NCBI GenBank assembly: GCA_018287875.1
Contig: JAGVVL010000018.1
Coordinates: forward strand, 1,542,501-1,606,500
DNA length: 64,000 nt
Direction of reading: 5' to 3'
From: Nigrospora sphaerica
Lineage: Eukaryota > Ascomycota > Sordariomycetes > Amphisphaeriales > Apiosporaceae
This document shows, in pieces, positions 45,955 to 58,413 of the stretch. Below the pieces are notes generated by a model. That model made no database searches. It was not told where the DNA came from and worked only from the letters and a program-made list of their open reading frames with translations. Both the position numbers and the translations under genes were made by a program. Position 1 is the stretch's first letter; every line of letters starts with the position of its first letter.

Positions 45955-47636
45955 ATGGCCGACGACACCGGCATTGATTTCGGCCAGCTGTCCCCGGATC
46001 AGCAGGCCGCCCTCGAGCAATACACGGCCGTTACCGCTCAGGATATCAAAGATGCCGTCCCCTTGCTGGAGCGGTCGCAATGGAACGTACAGGTATGTAT
46101 CGTCCCATCACCGCCACGCTCTCACGCGCGAGAGGGTTCGCCTGGGCACGCGAGTCCTGACCGAGACCACAGATTGCCATTTCCAAGTTCTTCGATGGCG
46201 AAGGCCCCGATCCCCTAGCCGAGGCCATGGCGGCCCAGAATGCCGTCCCGCCGCCGACCGCCGCTCGCCACGAGAACCTTCAGGAATCCCTTCTGGCCGC
46301 TGAGGGGTCGCCCTTCCGCCAGCCGCGGCGCAACCGTCCTGATCCCGCACCGCGGATCGTCCCGCCGCCCGAGTCCACCCATCGTCCGCCCTTTTTGCTA
46401 TCCATCCTGCTGGCACCCCTCCACTTCGGCTACCGCACAGTCGCCACCTTCTTCCGGACCTTCATGTACGTGCTGGCCTTCCTGCCGGCCCCCATTCGGC
46501 CACGCGCCATAACGACGAGCGTGACGAGTGGTTGGAAGGGCACCATGGGCCGACGCATGCTGTTGCCCCGGGATACGGCGTCACGCTTCAAGCGGGAGTT
46601 TGAGGAGGAATACGGCACCCCCGAGGCGCCCACCGGCCTCCCATTCGTCGAGCTGGGCTTTGCCCAGGCATTGGACGCGGCCAAGAAGGACCTGAAGTTT
46701 CTCTTGATCGTGCTTATGTCACCGGAACATGACGACACGGAATTCTTCACGCGGGAGACGCTCCTGGCCCCTTCCGTCAAGGAATTCCTCAGCGATCCCG
46801 CCAACAACGTTATCATTTGGGGCGGCAATGTCCTGGACTCGGAGGCTTACCAGGTGGCCACCGAGTACAATGCGACCAAGTTCCCTTTCTCTGCCGTCGT
46901 TTGTCTGACACCCAAGGAAGGCAGCACGCGCATGAGCATCGTGAAACGGCTGGTTGGTCCCGTATCCCCCACAACCTACCTCAGCGAAATCCAGAGCGCC
47001 ATCAACAAGTACAGCCCAGACCTGGCCGCAGCCAGAGCCGAGCGCAGTGCCAACGAGTTCAACCGGAATTTGCGTGCCGAAGTGGATGATGCCTATGAGC
47101 GCAGCTTGGCCCGCGATCGCGAACGCGCGAGACAGAAGCGCGAAGCTGAGGCTGCTGCGCGAGAAGCCGAGAAGCGGGCCGCGGAGGAAGCCGCCGCTGC
47201 CATTCGCAAGGCCGAATTGAGGGAACAGTGGCGGAAGTGGCGCGCCGGCACCATTGCGCCGGAACCCGAAGCCAGCGTTAAGGAGGCAGTTCGACTTGCT
47301 CTTAAGATGCCCGAGTCCACGGGCGGGGGTGCTCGGGTAGTGAGGAGGTTCGCGGCGAGCACGACAATAGAGGAGCTGTATGCTTTCGTTGAGTGCTACG
47401 ACATTCTGCAGGACTCCGGGTCTGAGCTGGACGAGCAGGTGGAAAAGCCGCGCGACGACGAGTATATACACGAATACAAGTTTCGCATCGCGAGCCCGAT
47501 GCCTCGCGTCGTGTACGAGCCGGAAAACACGGCGACCCTGGGCGAAAGGATCGGGAGGGGCGGCAATTTGATCGTCGAGGACATCCTTGAGCCCGAGGAG
47601 GTGGACGCCGACGAGCAGGAAGAGCAAGAGGCGTAG
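45955..47636 (+). CDS. UBA-UAS-UBX domain protein (FAF2/Ubx2-like)
   Basis: Two exons, 45955-46092 and 46173-47636, give 533 aa with an 80-nt intron inside the UBA-like domain (residues ~5-55, QYTAVTAQDIKDAVPLLERS, then IAISKFFDGEG). A hydrophobic hairpin at ~118-150 (PPFLLSILLAPLHFGYRTV, FFRTFMYVLAFLPAP) fits membrane insertion in ER and lipid droplets. A UAS thioredoxin-like domain (~185-320, FLLIVLMSPEHDD, NNVIIWGGNV) and a strongly charged coiled coil (~335-400) follow. Last comes a UBX domain (ARVVRRFAASTTIEELYAFV), which binds the Cdc48/p97 AAA ATPase. By family it recruits Cdc48 to ubiquitylated ER substrates (ERAD) and affects lipid-droplet metabolism. It is convergent with the SF3A1 gene. 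Confidence 0.94.
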
Positions 47637-48418
47637 AATAATGGAAATACCAGCGCCTGTCTAGACGCAGGCCTAAGAACCGAATATGACAACCATAGCG
47701 GATCACGTGTATCCTGGATGTATGCCGTATACCGAGAAGCAATTCATGTGCCATGAACCAAACTTGCCTCAATATCGTCTCCTTAGAGCCAACCCGGCGC
47801 CGCGGGTCCGCAATGTAGACTCGTGGGCCGGAGCGAAACGCCATGGACGCACACAATCACACGCACACGCACATGGCTATAGCCGGTGCGAGGCAAGAGA
47901 TCAAGGGACCACCAGCCAGCTAGTGGGTCACTAACCACCCGTCTCTATATGAAAGCTATCAAGTAGAAATGTTCATTAGAACGAATCACTCGTTTCCATG
48001 AATGCTGTACGCGAGGCGATGCGCCTAGCTAGGCCTGCGGTAAAAAAGAGGGTTTGCTCTGGGCAGGGCAATTTGATAGTAATGTGCCGATCTTGAGAAT
48101 GGAGCGCCGTCACATAATCAATAATATAAATAACACGGTCCTGATGACAAGGCGGACAGACAACGCTGTATTATGCATAAACACCATAAACAATGTGAAG
48201 CAGTAAGCCGGCGCCTTTACCTCTGTGGTTTCCCCTGCGCAGCATACGGGCACGATTGAAGCTGGTCCTTCCCCAAAAACGTGGTCCTTTGAAGAAGCTC
48301 GCCGTAGCTCCAACAATATGGTATTTGGATGTCTCCCTCAACAACGGACCGCCTCAAGTATGTTTTCGTGAGGAAAAGTTACCGAACCCTAAAACTCCTG
48401 ACCCTTTCATCAACGCCG
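47637..48418. other. intergenic between convergent genes
   Basis: 0.8 kb of 3' flanks of the UBX and SF3A1 genes. The middle part (about 48100-48200) is AT-rich; no gene is supported. Confidence 0.5.
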
Positions 48419-50047
48419 TTACTCCTTATTGGCGAATCGCTGGTGGATCCTTGCGATTTGTTCGTCGACGTTGACATTGGGGGTGTGGCTGGCAGGTACC
48501 TGACTTCGCCCTTCAGGGTTCCCATCATAGCTATTAAGCGCGGCACGTTTCCTTCTCGCCATTTCCTCCTCGGTGATCGGTTGACCCGTTACCCCGTCGA
48601 ACAAGTCGCTCCGCTGACTGGCAAAGCGTTTCAGGTTATTTGCCACGTCGGCAGTGGCCATGTTGGCACCCTGGTACCGGGATTCGGCCTTTGCCTTTTG
48701 CTCCTTCCACCGGGGATCCAGCAGCTCAATTCTCATGTGCTCTTCAAGTTCATTCATTGGGATGTGCTGCTTGCAGTTCGGACACAGCGCCATATGCGCC
48801 CCCTGCTTGTTGGCGGCACGTGCGGCAGCGCGAGGAACGTAGTTCTCCTTGATCTTCATAGGACCATTGATGCCCTTGGCGTCGGCCTGGGCTTGCTGCA
48901 TTCTGGCGCGCGCTTCTTCTCGTTCCCGGATTCTTCGACTGTCTTCATCTTCATGCATGGCATTGGCACCCGTAGGAACCATAGTTCCATACCCAGGCTG
49001 GGCTGGCGGTTGTTGCGGTTGATAGGCCGCTTGTACGCCGACCATGGGTTGCGGGCCGGAGTGCGCAGGGTGATGGGGAATGTTGTAGTTGGCCTGAGTC
49101 GCGTGGCCTGTGTAGCTGGCGCTGTCCTCTTCTGACGGGAAACCCTCCTCGATACGCAGGTTGGCATTGACCGACACCTTGGCCTTCTGTTCGAGTGAGG
49201 CATACTGCAGGTCGTTGAGGGAAGTCGGCGGCGGCAAGTTTGCCTGGTCATCTGCTTCAGTGAAAACGATGGTCTCCACGACGACAAAATCATGCCAGTC
49301 GATCTGTGCGTATGTAAGGCGCTCTTTCTCGGCATCCTCTTCCTTTTTGATCTTTTCGTCTTCCTGGTATGCAAGCCATTCCGCCCTTTGTTTGGCCCGT
49401 GTCAAAATGTGGAATTTGTTCTCGACGTTGTGCTCCAACTCTGCGATGCGCTCCTGCTGGAGCCGGCCCCCCTCGCCGTCGACGCCGGCGCCCCGGAGCA
49501 GTGTGGCATACTGGTCGGTGAGGTGTTGGAAGAAGCCATGCAGACTGTGATTGGGCCGCAAGAAATCCATCTGGGGATTGCCGACCTCACGCTGGACCAA
49601 CTTTTGCATGAACTGCCTGCCGTTTTTGGCAACGAATAGCGCAGTCAGCTTGACCACGTCCAGATCCAGCGAGGAGATGTTGGGCATGCGCGCGGAGAAA
49701 GTAAAGGGCGGGGGCTCCGGGGGCCCCTGGGGCTTCTTCTCCTCGGCCGGCGCAGCAGCCTCACCTGCACGGCCGGCACTGACGACATTACCGCGCCCCT
49801 CGCGGATTTCGCTAAGTCGCCATAGGTAGTAGGGGTTGTAGGCGTCGGACGGATCGAGAAAGCTGAATTTGGGGTTGCTTCTCTCCCTCTCGCGAATGCG
49901 CTCCTCGAAGGGCAGACCGTTTCTCGCGACAAAGCCGGCGGTTTTTTCGAGGATGGTTCTGAATTCTTTAGGGGGGAGGACAACGCCCTGGGGAGGCTTG
50001 ATGTCGTCAAGGGCAGCAGCTGAATCACCGTTAGTGGTCGCGGCCAT
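48419..50047 (-). CDS. prp21: SF3a complex subunit 1 (SF3A1/Prp21), U2 snRNP splicing factor
   Basis: A single exon, 542 aa. Two SURP modules are visible, at ~30-82 (TILEKTAGFVARNGLPFEER, NPKFSFLDPSDAYNPYY) and ~128-184 (DVVKLTALFVAKNGRQFMQK, NPQMDFLRPNHSLHGFF). A charged helical region, the conserved IDWHDFVVVETIVF block and a Cys-containing segment (ALCPNCKQHIPMNELEEHM) follow. As in yeasts and other fungi, the C-terminal ubiquitin-like domain of animal SF3A1 is absent, and the protein ends soon after ARIHQRFANKE. It assembles with SF3A2 and SF3A3 on U2 snRNP to stabilise branch-point recognition in the nucleus. It is divergent from PMT1. Confidence 0.95.
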   Translation of the reverse strand: MAATTNGDSAAALDDIKPPQGVVLPPKEFRTILEKTAGFVARNGLPFEERIRERERSNPKFSFLDPSDAYNPYYLWRLSEIREGRGNVVSAGRAGEAAAPAEEKKPQGPPEPPPFTFSARMPNISSLDLDVVKLTALFVAKNGRQFMQKLVQREVGNPQMDFLRPNHSLHGFFQHLTDQYATLLRGAGVDGEGGRLQQERIAELEHNVENKFHILTRAKQRAEWLAYQEDEKIKKEEDAEKERLTYAQIDWHDFVVVETIVFTEADDQANLPPPTSLNDLQYASLEQKAKVSVNANLRIEEGFPSEEDSASYTGHATQANYNIPHHPAHSGPQPMVGVQAAYQPQQPPAQPGYGTMVPTGANAMHEDEDSRRIREREEARARMQQAQADAKGINGPMKIKENYVPRAAARAANKQGAHMALCPNCKQHIPMNELEEHMRIELLDPRWKEQKAKAESRYQGANMATADVANNLKRFASQRSDLFDGVTGQPITEEEMARRKRAALNSYDGNPEGRSQVPASHTPNVNVDEQIARIHQRFANKE

Positions 50048-52047
50048 CTTGACGGTGCGTCGGTATCAAGACCCTGGTGATGGATGCGATGCACACAATC
50101 AGCTACCAAGTGTCGTCGCGTCCGGTGGGGCGGGTCGCGTCGAGACGGGCGGCCGAATTCTCAGCGTTGGGAGAGCGTGGAGCAGCCGGAAGCCTGGAAA
50201 GTGCCACGGGCCGCCAGCGAGCGTGTCTGTGTCGTGTGGCCCCGGGATGGTGGCCGTCAAGCGATGCAAATGGGGAGATGCAACGGGCGCGACGTCAATC
50301 CAACAGTATACCTACGATGCAGCTACTAGGCTGAGGTACTGATAGTGGCAGTTGTGTTGAAGCTCCCAGCGGTAAATTTTCCGGGTCCCATTGGGTCCGG
50401 CGGCAGGATTATCCGGGTGATCAATAAAGTTTAGTGGGAATGGGGATTAACGGGCAGGCATGGGCTGAAGGCAGGCCCATTGCACCAGACCAAAGACAGA
50501 TGCGCGTCGAGAGGCAAGTGGGGATGACAGGTGTTCGAGTGTCCGAATCGCCATTCGTATCTGACGCGCTCTCCCGTGTCTCCTCGTACTCGTTGCCCGC
50601 TTGTAATTTGGCGTGTCGCCCGAGGGGCCATCCTGGCCCGGTTGCCCGGTCGCGGGCAAATGAGCGCACACTTGGTCCCGAAGCCGTCACGGGAAAATGG
50701 GGGCGTCTCGTATCCAGGCGTGGAAGCGTGCACTCAATTATTCATGTCGCGCGTAGCCGTCTATGGGGGTTGGCGGTTGTGAGCGGAGCGTACTTTTATG
50801 GATAGGTACTTCGTAGGTAGGCTTCGAGAAGCAACTGGAGTCCATACCTCTTTACAAGGGATGCTTCGAAGCTTTGTCCACACCCTGAAGACACTGGCAC
50901 CTCTTGGACTGGGAGCCCGGATCCCTGCACAGACAGGTGGAATCTACATAGGTTTACTAGGTACTATGTAGGTTGGAAGGGAACACATGGACAATGGGCA
51001 GCAGGGAGACCTTGCGTACATCTCGTCGGTAATACGGAATATGCATCTCGGTGACAGACACCCTCACAACCCCCAAGTCTAGGTACATCAGGTAGTACCT
51101 ACACACAAGCAGTGATGGAAGGATGGACTCGCGGTTACCTTGTGTTACCCTGCCGTGTCCCTCCTTCCCTATTGGCCTAGGGATGCGCAGCCTATTTCCG
51201 CCCGACCACGTCCACCCCGTAGACACCTTGCAGGCCGGAAAATGTTTCAATCATCTTTGGCAAATTGTATTCTTAGACAACCCTCTTGGGTCTTGGCCTG
51301 CTGAGGCTGATGAGGGGTCTAATTCGGGCAGTGGGAGGGTCAAAACGAGCGAATCAGCCCGCCTAGATCAGACGCCAATCCCCGAACGGACCGCCCGAGA
51401 CGACGCGCTGGCGGGCGGCCCAGGAGACCCCTGTCGGGGCCATCGAGCTCTGTGTCTCTGCGCGTGTCCCTTGCTGCTGGGGGTTTCGTGTCCCAAACCC
51501 CGTGAAGTCGGATGGGATGAGGCCACTGTAGCATTAAGCATAAGTACAGCTCGACTGCGGACGCGGGCGCGCTAAGGCGGGCCTGTCAAGAAACTTATCG
51601 TGAGCGCAGCTGCACGGCACCCCTTTCCCATCTGATCTCCCGTCCCTCGTCCAAATACCCATTGCTCGGGACCCTTCAAGATTGCCCTCCAGGGGATTTT
51701 TTACTCGTGAGGTTTTCCGTATAATGAGCAATCCTTTTTATTCCTGACGTTCCTTCACTCTCCTTTCCTCTTGTCCTTTACGTCCCCTGCTCACGGCCCC
51801 GGCTGCACAAGGCACGACCACCAACGTGCTACGTTGTACCAGAGCTCCTGCTCGGGGACCCGCAGTAGCAGCAGTACTTACTTCAGTAGTTGCACGCACG
51901 GCAGACCTGTAGCCTCCCAAAAGAAGCCACGCACACCTCTTCGATCTCCCGCCCTGCGACCTGCGATTTTCGCAGCCTTTTCCCAAGGTTCTCCTTCGTC
52001 ACGACCCTCGCGACGCCCTATCGAGTCCTTGCGACAAGTTTCCAACC
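50048..52047. other. divergent promoter region of SF3A1 and PMT1 genes
   Basis: 2 kb with TAGGTAC/GTACCTA motifs clustered at 50803, 50958, 51080 and 51094. No gene or RNA is recognised. Confidence 0.5.
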
Positions 52048-55000
52048 ATGGCGAAAGCCACCGCGGCGAAGCCCAAGGGCGACTCGCCTCCCAATGCGAA
52101 GCCCACGGCTAAGAAGCATGACGACTATACCTCGGACGGTGTTGAGGATAACGATGTGTTCCTGCTGCCCGTCTCCGACTACAATGTCATGGCTGTCCTG
52201 ACCATACTCGGCGCCATTGTGCGCCTTTTCCGCATCTACCAGCCCACCAGTGTCGTCTTCGACGAGGTGCAGTAAGTCGAGTCCCTCTCTGGCGCCGCCA
52301 ACTACGGACCTGGCTGCGGACAGCGTCGCTAACCCGGTTCCTCTCTCCCAGCTTTGGCGGTTTCGCTTCCAAATACATCAAGGGCCGCTTCTTCATGGAC
52401 GTCCACCCGCCGCTGGCCAAGATGCTCATTGCCCTCTGCGGCTGGCTTGCCGGTTTCAACGGGGACTTTGACTTCAAGGACATTGGCAAGGACTACCTGG
52501 AGCCGGGTGTTCCTTACGTGGCCATGCGCATGTTCCCGGCCATCTGCGGCATCCTGCTGGTGCCGACTATGTTCTTGACGCTGAAGACGATGGGCTGCCG
52601 TACCGCCACTGCTGCCCTGGGTGCTTCCTTCATCATTTTCGAGAACGGCCTGCTGACCCAGGCCCGCCTGATCCTCCTCGACTCGCCTCTCGTCATTGCC
52701 ACAGCTTTCACCGGCCTGGCCTTCATGTCCTTCACGAACCAGCATGAGCAGGGCCCCTCCAAGGCCTTTTCCGCTGCCTGGTGGTTCTGGCTGGTCATGA
52801 CGGGTCTTGGTCTCGGTGTAACCGTGAGCATCAAGTGGGTTGGCCTCTTCACCATTGCCTGGGTTGGGGCTTTGACTCTGGTCCAACTCTGGGTGCTGCT
52901 TGGCGACACCAAGACCGTCACCATGCGCATCCTCGCCAAGCACTTCATGGCTCGCGTCTTCTGCCTCATCATCATTCCCGTGACCTTCTACATGGCCATG
53001 TTCGCCATCCACTTTGTGTGCCTGTCGAACCCCGGCGACGGTGACGGTTTCATGAGTTCCGAGTTCCAAGCAACCCTGAACAACAAGGGTATGCAGGATG
53101 TTCCCGTAGACGTCGCTTTCGGCAGCCGTCTGACACTTCGCCACGTCAACACCCAGGGTGGCTACCTGCATTCCCACCCCCTCATGTACCCCGGAGGCAG
53201 TCAGCAGCAGCAGATCACCCTGTACCCCCACAAGGACGAAAACAACATCTGGCTCGTTGAGAACCAGACACAGCCTCTTGACAGCAAGGGTGAGCCCATC
53301 AACGGAACCGCTGCCTGGGACAACCTACCCGAGATCCAGTATGTCAAGGATGGCGATGTCATCCGCCTCTACCACCTTCCCACTCACCGACGCCTCCACT
53401 CGCACGATGTCCGTCCCCCGGTTTCCGAGGCTGAGTGGCAGAACGAGGTTTCTGCCTACGGATACGAGGGCTTCCCTGGTGATGCCAACGATCTGTTCAA
53501 AGTGGAGATTGTGAAGAAGCAGTCCACGGGTGCCCTTGCCAAGGAGAGAGTCCGGACGATTCAGACCAAGTTCCGCCTAGTTCACATCATGACCGGGTGC
53601 GTTCTCTTCTCCCACAAGGTCAAGCTCCCCGACTGGGCATCCGAGCAGCAAGAGGTCACGTGCGCGAAGGGCGGTACTCTCCCCAACAGCGTTTGGTATG
53701 TTGAGTACAACGAGCACCCCCAGCTGGGCGCCGATGCCGAGAAGGTCAACTACGTGCACCCCGGTTTCTTGGGCAAGTTCTGGGAGCTCCAGAAAGTCAT
53801 GTGGAAGACCAACGCTGGTCTGGTCGAATCGCACGCCTGGGACTCTCGCCCCCCTTCGTGGCCCGTCCTGAGCCGTGGTATCAACTTTTGGGGCAAGAAC
53901 AACCGCCAGATCTACCTGATTGGCAACCCCTTCATTTGGTACTCGTCGACTCTGGCCGTTCTCGTTTACGTGCTCTTCAAGGGCATTGCCCTTCTCCGCT
54001 GGCAGCGTAGCTGCAATGATTATGCCAACACTACCTTCAAGAGGTTCGATTACGAGATTGGCTCTTCGGTTCTTGGCTGGGCTCTTCACTACTTCCCTTT
54101 CTACCTCATGCAGCGCCAGCTGTTCCTGCACCACTACTTCCCCGCCCTGTACTTTGCCATCATGGCTTTCTGCCAGATCTACGACTTTGCCACGGCCCGG
54201 TTCGCGATTCCCGGTATCCGCGCCAACCCCGTTGTCAACAAGGCGGGTGTGATTGCTTTGTTGGCCGTGTCGGGTGTCGTCTTCGCCCTTCTGTCCCCTC
54301 TGGCCTACGGCAACGCCTGGACTAAGAGCGAATGCAACCGCGTCAAGGTGTTTTCGACCTGGGACTGGGACTGCAACACTTTCCTTGACAGCGTGAGTGT
54401 CCCTATCCTTGGCATGCCTGCCAGAGCGAGAGGCTGAACGATATGGTGCACCCACACGGGGTTCCAAACGAGTCTCAAGCCTTGGCAAAGCAATTGACGA
54501 TGGATGACTAACCAGGAAAATCTGTAGTACGAGGAGTACAACAAGGAGGTCTGGGTTGCTCCCACCAACGCCGCGCAAACGTCGCAGCCTGCTGGAGATG
54601 CCAAGGCAGCACCCCCACCGCCGGTCCAGAACCAGCAGCCGATTCAGCAACAGCAGCAGCCTCAGGAGCCCCCAAACGGGGGCGCGGGCGGCGCGGGAAT
54701 CTCAGGGGCGCCAAAGTTCGAGCCCCAGGGACAGAAGGTCGTCGCCCGCGAGGAGAAGATCGAGTACAGGGATCAAGATGGAAATTTGCTGAACGAAGAG
54801 CAGGTGAAGGCGCTCGAAGGGAAGGTCGAATTCAAAACCAGATACGAGACGCGGACGCGCGTCGTAGACGACGCGGGCAATGAGGTCCCTGTGCCTGCCG
54901 AGGAGCTGGCGGGCCACGGCGTGGCGCCGCCGCACCCCGACGTCGAGGGTGCCGAGAGAAGCACCAAGCAGGTGCAGCGGGACGAGCCCATCCGTGGCCA

Positions 55001-55100
55001 TGAAGAGGCCGTCAAGAGCAAGGACGGAGAGAAGGAGGCAGCAAAGGAGAAGCCCAAGCCCGGTAGCGAGGGCAATGAGGCTACCGCCAACGCACAGTAA
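52048..55100 (+). CDS. pmt1: protein O-mannosyltransferase, PMT1 subfamily
   Basis: Three exons, 52048-52271, 52352-54392 and 54528-55100, give 945 aa with introns of 80 and 135 nt. The first splice creates the catalytic-loop motif FDEVHFGGFASKYIKGRFF with the essential Asp72-Glu73. Multiple membrane spans (VMAVLTILGAIVRLF; LGLGVTVSIKWVGLF) and PPLAKMLIAL follow. A lumenal loop has MIR repeats (GSRLTLRHVNTQGGYLHSHP; RLVHIMTGCVLFSH), and the C-terminal membrane block includes LHYFPFYLMQRQLFLHHYF. It transfers mannose from dolichyl-phosphate mannose to Ser/Thr of secretory proteins in the ER, usually as a heterodimer with PMT2. The last exon adds a long polar, Gln/Pro/Glu/Lys-rich cytosolic tail (~190 aa). 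Confidence 0.95.
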
Positions 55101-58100
55101 GCTCCGACTTGGGATGTGTATGGGCAAGATGAGTGGGGCGTCGGGCGTCGGACGTCCGCGTGTATCAACATGAATCCGGTATGCCAGCCGAACGCAACGG
55201 GCGTTTTGGGAGGGGATAAAAATATGGAGGATGGAGGGGTAGCATTATCGACTGGCTATGTGTCGGGTGACCTGGAGGGCATGGTGGCCCATGGATGACG
55301 CATCAACCGTGGCTATCCAGTCATTTCTTTCCTAACTCGATTTACAAATCCCACTTTCTCGACGATGCAACCCAACTGCCAGATATGTGATTATGGTACC
55401 AGCTCCGAACGGCCGCTTCTGACGCAGTCCAGTCCAGCTCAGGGCAGAGCCAGGGTATTCTTAGCTCTACAAGCAGGCAATCTCGGCTAGGCGGTGCTCG
55501 GTTTTGGAAACTCGGCATGCTCTTTTTTGGGCTGATGCGGACGGGAACGAGAGTGAGCCTTGTGTTCTTTCGAGGCCCCATGATGTGATCTGGCACGGAA
55601 TTATGAATGAACCAGGCTTGCTCACTGAAACCCGGCTGGCGGCGATGGTGTGGCCGGGTCAGGGGTGAGGATCCATGCGAAAAAACGACTTTCGGACCGT
55701 ATCGTGTATCATACCAAGTCTCGTCTGAGATGGTAGTCGCCACATGAGGTACTTGAATATACCAGTTCCTCGACCTGCCTACATTCCTTCACATTGGGGC
55801 CTTGGATACTACTTTGTAACTGAGGGGGCCGGGTCGACTTCTCTTCGCTCAAGAATTCTTGGTCAAAAAGTTCGTCTGAGTTTGGTAGTCTGAGTAGTCA
55901 GTTCCTCTGGCACACCAGGCCATAGAACCCAGCGCTCGGCTGGACGCCCGGGCTCGTTGTGAATCCAACATCGACTCGATTCCGCAATCACTTGTGCTTT
56001 ACCCCGAACGAAGTTGAAAAAGGAGCCGGTTCGCCTTGGCTTGGGATAGGAGACTCGGAAAGATGCGCGTTTTCCCATGGCGGTGCTCCTCCAAACTTAT
56101 CCGCCGGGGCGGCTCTGCAATGGTGAATCACACCACCTCATGGGTATCAAGATCCGGATCGACTTGGAAAAGGCTTGTCCCAGCCTGGCACGGCCTTTTT
56201 TCCCCACCGAGGCTGCCACAAAATTTCGATCGAAGAGGTACTTGAGCGATGTGTCACAAAACCTCGTTGTACCGACCGAGGTCAAGGGGAACGCACGGGA
56301 TCCCTGGCCTGAAAAGTACCTGTTTGCACCTCGTATCTGACCTCTCGGACGGGCAACAACATCGCTGTTGATCCTTGCAGGCCCGGCCGGCCCAGACGCA
56401 GTCCACGAGTTCGCGAGCCTCCTACCGACGATACAACAACGGCTCTTCCTTACTCCAAAGATCCCCGTCCACACCATTACACGAGCCTCGCTCGTTTCAT
56501 TCGTTGCGCCTGCTCCAAAAGATGCACGCCGTGGCCTGCAGCCGGGCGAGAGGGCCGATAACGCGGCGGCTGGCATGGACACAATAGCTTATCTACCCCT
56601 CACTTGTTCAGAGCCGCGTCGAGAAGGTCGGGGTAAGCCGTCGGCCAAGCCCACGCCTGTTGCTTCGCGTCCCTTCTCTGCAGGAAAAGGGCTATAAGAA
56701 GAGACTGACGTCCTTCGCGGGGGACCCCATTGGAGTCGAGCCGTGTCCCTGGATGCTGCTTGACCTCTTTCGACACCGACGCCTGCCGCCGCGTGGCACA
56801 CCGCCGCTCCTGTCGCACTTCCCGGAGCCGCCTTTCACCCTTCCGACCTCCCATCAGTGGCGGCTCACCCATGGCACAGTGGCATCGTGACGGCACGACA
56901 CGCGGGGTACGGTGAGGTCCAGGCCATTTCGGCGGCGGCGGCAACGCGCTGGTGCTCGCCAGCATTCAAGGGGGGGAGGCCGTACGGTCGGGTTGGGACG
57001 CGTGGGGGCCATGGGTAGCTAGAGGTAGGTCAGCGACAGCCTTGCATGCCCACGGGACTTCTGCTTACGTGCTCCGTCTCCCTCCAGCTCGGGGGGGCGA
57101 TCGGCAAGTCCTCGTTGTAGGCATCGGTCGTCCTGTGTTGGAAATTCCCGAGAGAAAACGAAGAATGGCGGGCAGAAGACACTCAAGAGGGGATGCGGTC
57201 CAGCTTGTTTGTCGGTCTATGGAAAGCCCCTCCGTCATCGGGCAAAGCGAAAGCACCGTCATGTCGCGGCATCGCCCAGGCCCTCACGTGGGCAAAACCC
57301 TGTACGGACCTTGGGCGGCTCAGCCTCGGGCTGGCGGCCGCTACATGGTGCCTGGCTCATGCAGCCCCAGCCCAGCCCGGTCCAACACATCCAGCACCCG
57401 ACTTCGATCAAAGCTGCGATGTGTAATTAACCCTATCCCCTTCTCCGCCTATGGCAGCACGGCTCCGACCCCCAGTCAGCCTACACCTGGGTCTGTCTAG
57501 TTCTAGTCCACTTTGCCTCGGTGAGGGGGTTTCGAGGCCAGGACGACCGGCGGTGCGGCACCGGAACCTGCACCGCCGTCGAGTCACAAGCCGAGCAGCG
57601 TGACGCCTCGCCGACTTCGACGACGCCCTCCCGAGATCCGCCATGGCTGGGTGTAGCACCTGTGGTTCGAGGCGAGGACACGGACACGGACACTTGCTCT
57701 TCGGGTCACGCCTCAAGGGCCCCCGGCCAATCGAGGCTGGAGTACTGCCCGTCCCGCCCAAGCCAAGGCACACCACACCGGCGTCTGGCAAATTGCGTCC
57801 CGGCCGCCGAACAGTCACAAGCCGAGGGACATGCTCGCTCTTCCTCTCTACTACAGGGGAGGCGATGCGGGGCCACGGAGGGCAAGACTCTCATCGTCTC
57901 GACACCGAGGGCTCACACTGCGGCTGCCGCCACCATGATACCTGGTACGCGGCGGCCACTCCCGACGATTCGCTTTGCCCACCCTTCCGCTCTATAGAAA
58001 GGGCTAGAAGTCGAATTTCCGTCTCCGGCTAGGCGCCTTCCCACCCTTGTTTCGGTGGCATGGATTCCGCTTCACACATTTGCGTGGCCGTGGCAGGCAA

Positions 58101-58413
58101 ACCACTGCCCCTGATTAGCGTGGACGCCCCGTCGAGGATACAAATCGCCTTGGGCATCGACACTGCGCCTCTGAGCCCTTTGGTATGCTTTGTGTCGTTG
58201 GGCTGTGGTGATGGCGGGTTCCACTTCAAGGCGAACAGTCCCACGAGGTGATGAAAGGCGTCCGGTCCTAGCCCCTGGATTGAGGATGCCACGGCGTATA
58301 TAACCGGCCTGGAGCCTCGAGCATTTGTTTGGTGCTGCCACCATTCACCAGAATACTCCCGCATCCGCACACACGCACCGTCTTGCATCCCGGCCTCTTT
58401 GAAAACCATCATC
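55101..58413. other. long intergenic region, no supported gene
   Basis: 3.3 kb between PMT1 and the zinc-ribbon gene. Several Arg/Pro/Ser-rich frames (for example 56952-57500 and 57521-57997) show no domains. The last ~120 bp hold the TATA box of the downstream gene. Confidence 0.45.
58296..58303 (+). promoter_or_regulatory. TATA box of the zinc-ribbon gene
   Basis: GTATATAA lies 111 bp upstream of the ATG at 58414, followed by a pyrimidine- and CA-rich leader. It supports transcription of the small gene. Confidence 0.6.

Noticed and set aside
52329..54650. Long minus-strand frames (300 and 357 codons) opposite PMT1
   Set aside because: They mirror the GC-rich third codon positions of PMT1; no conserved motif.
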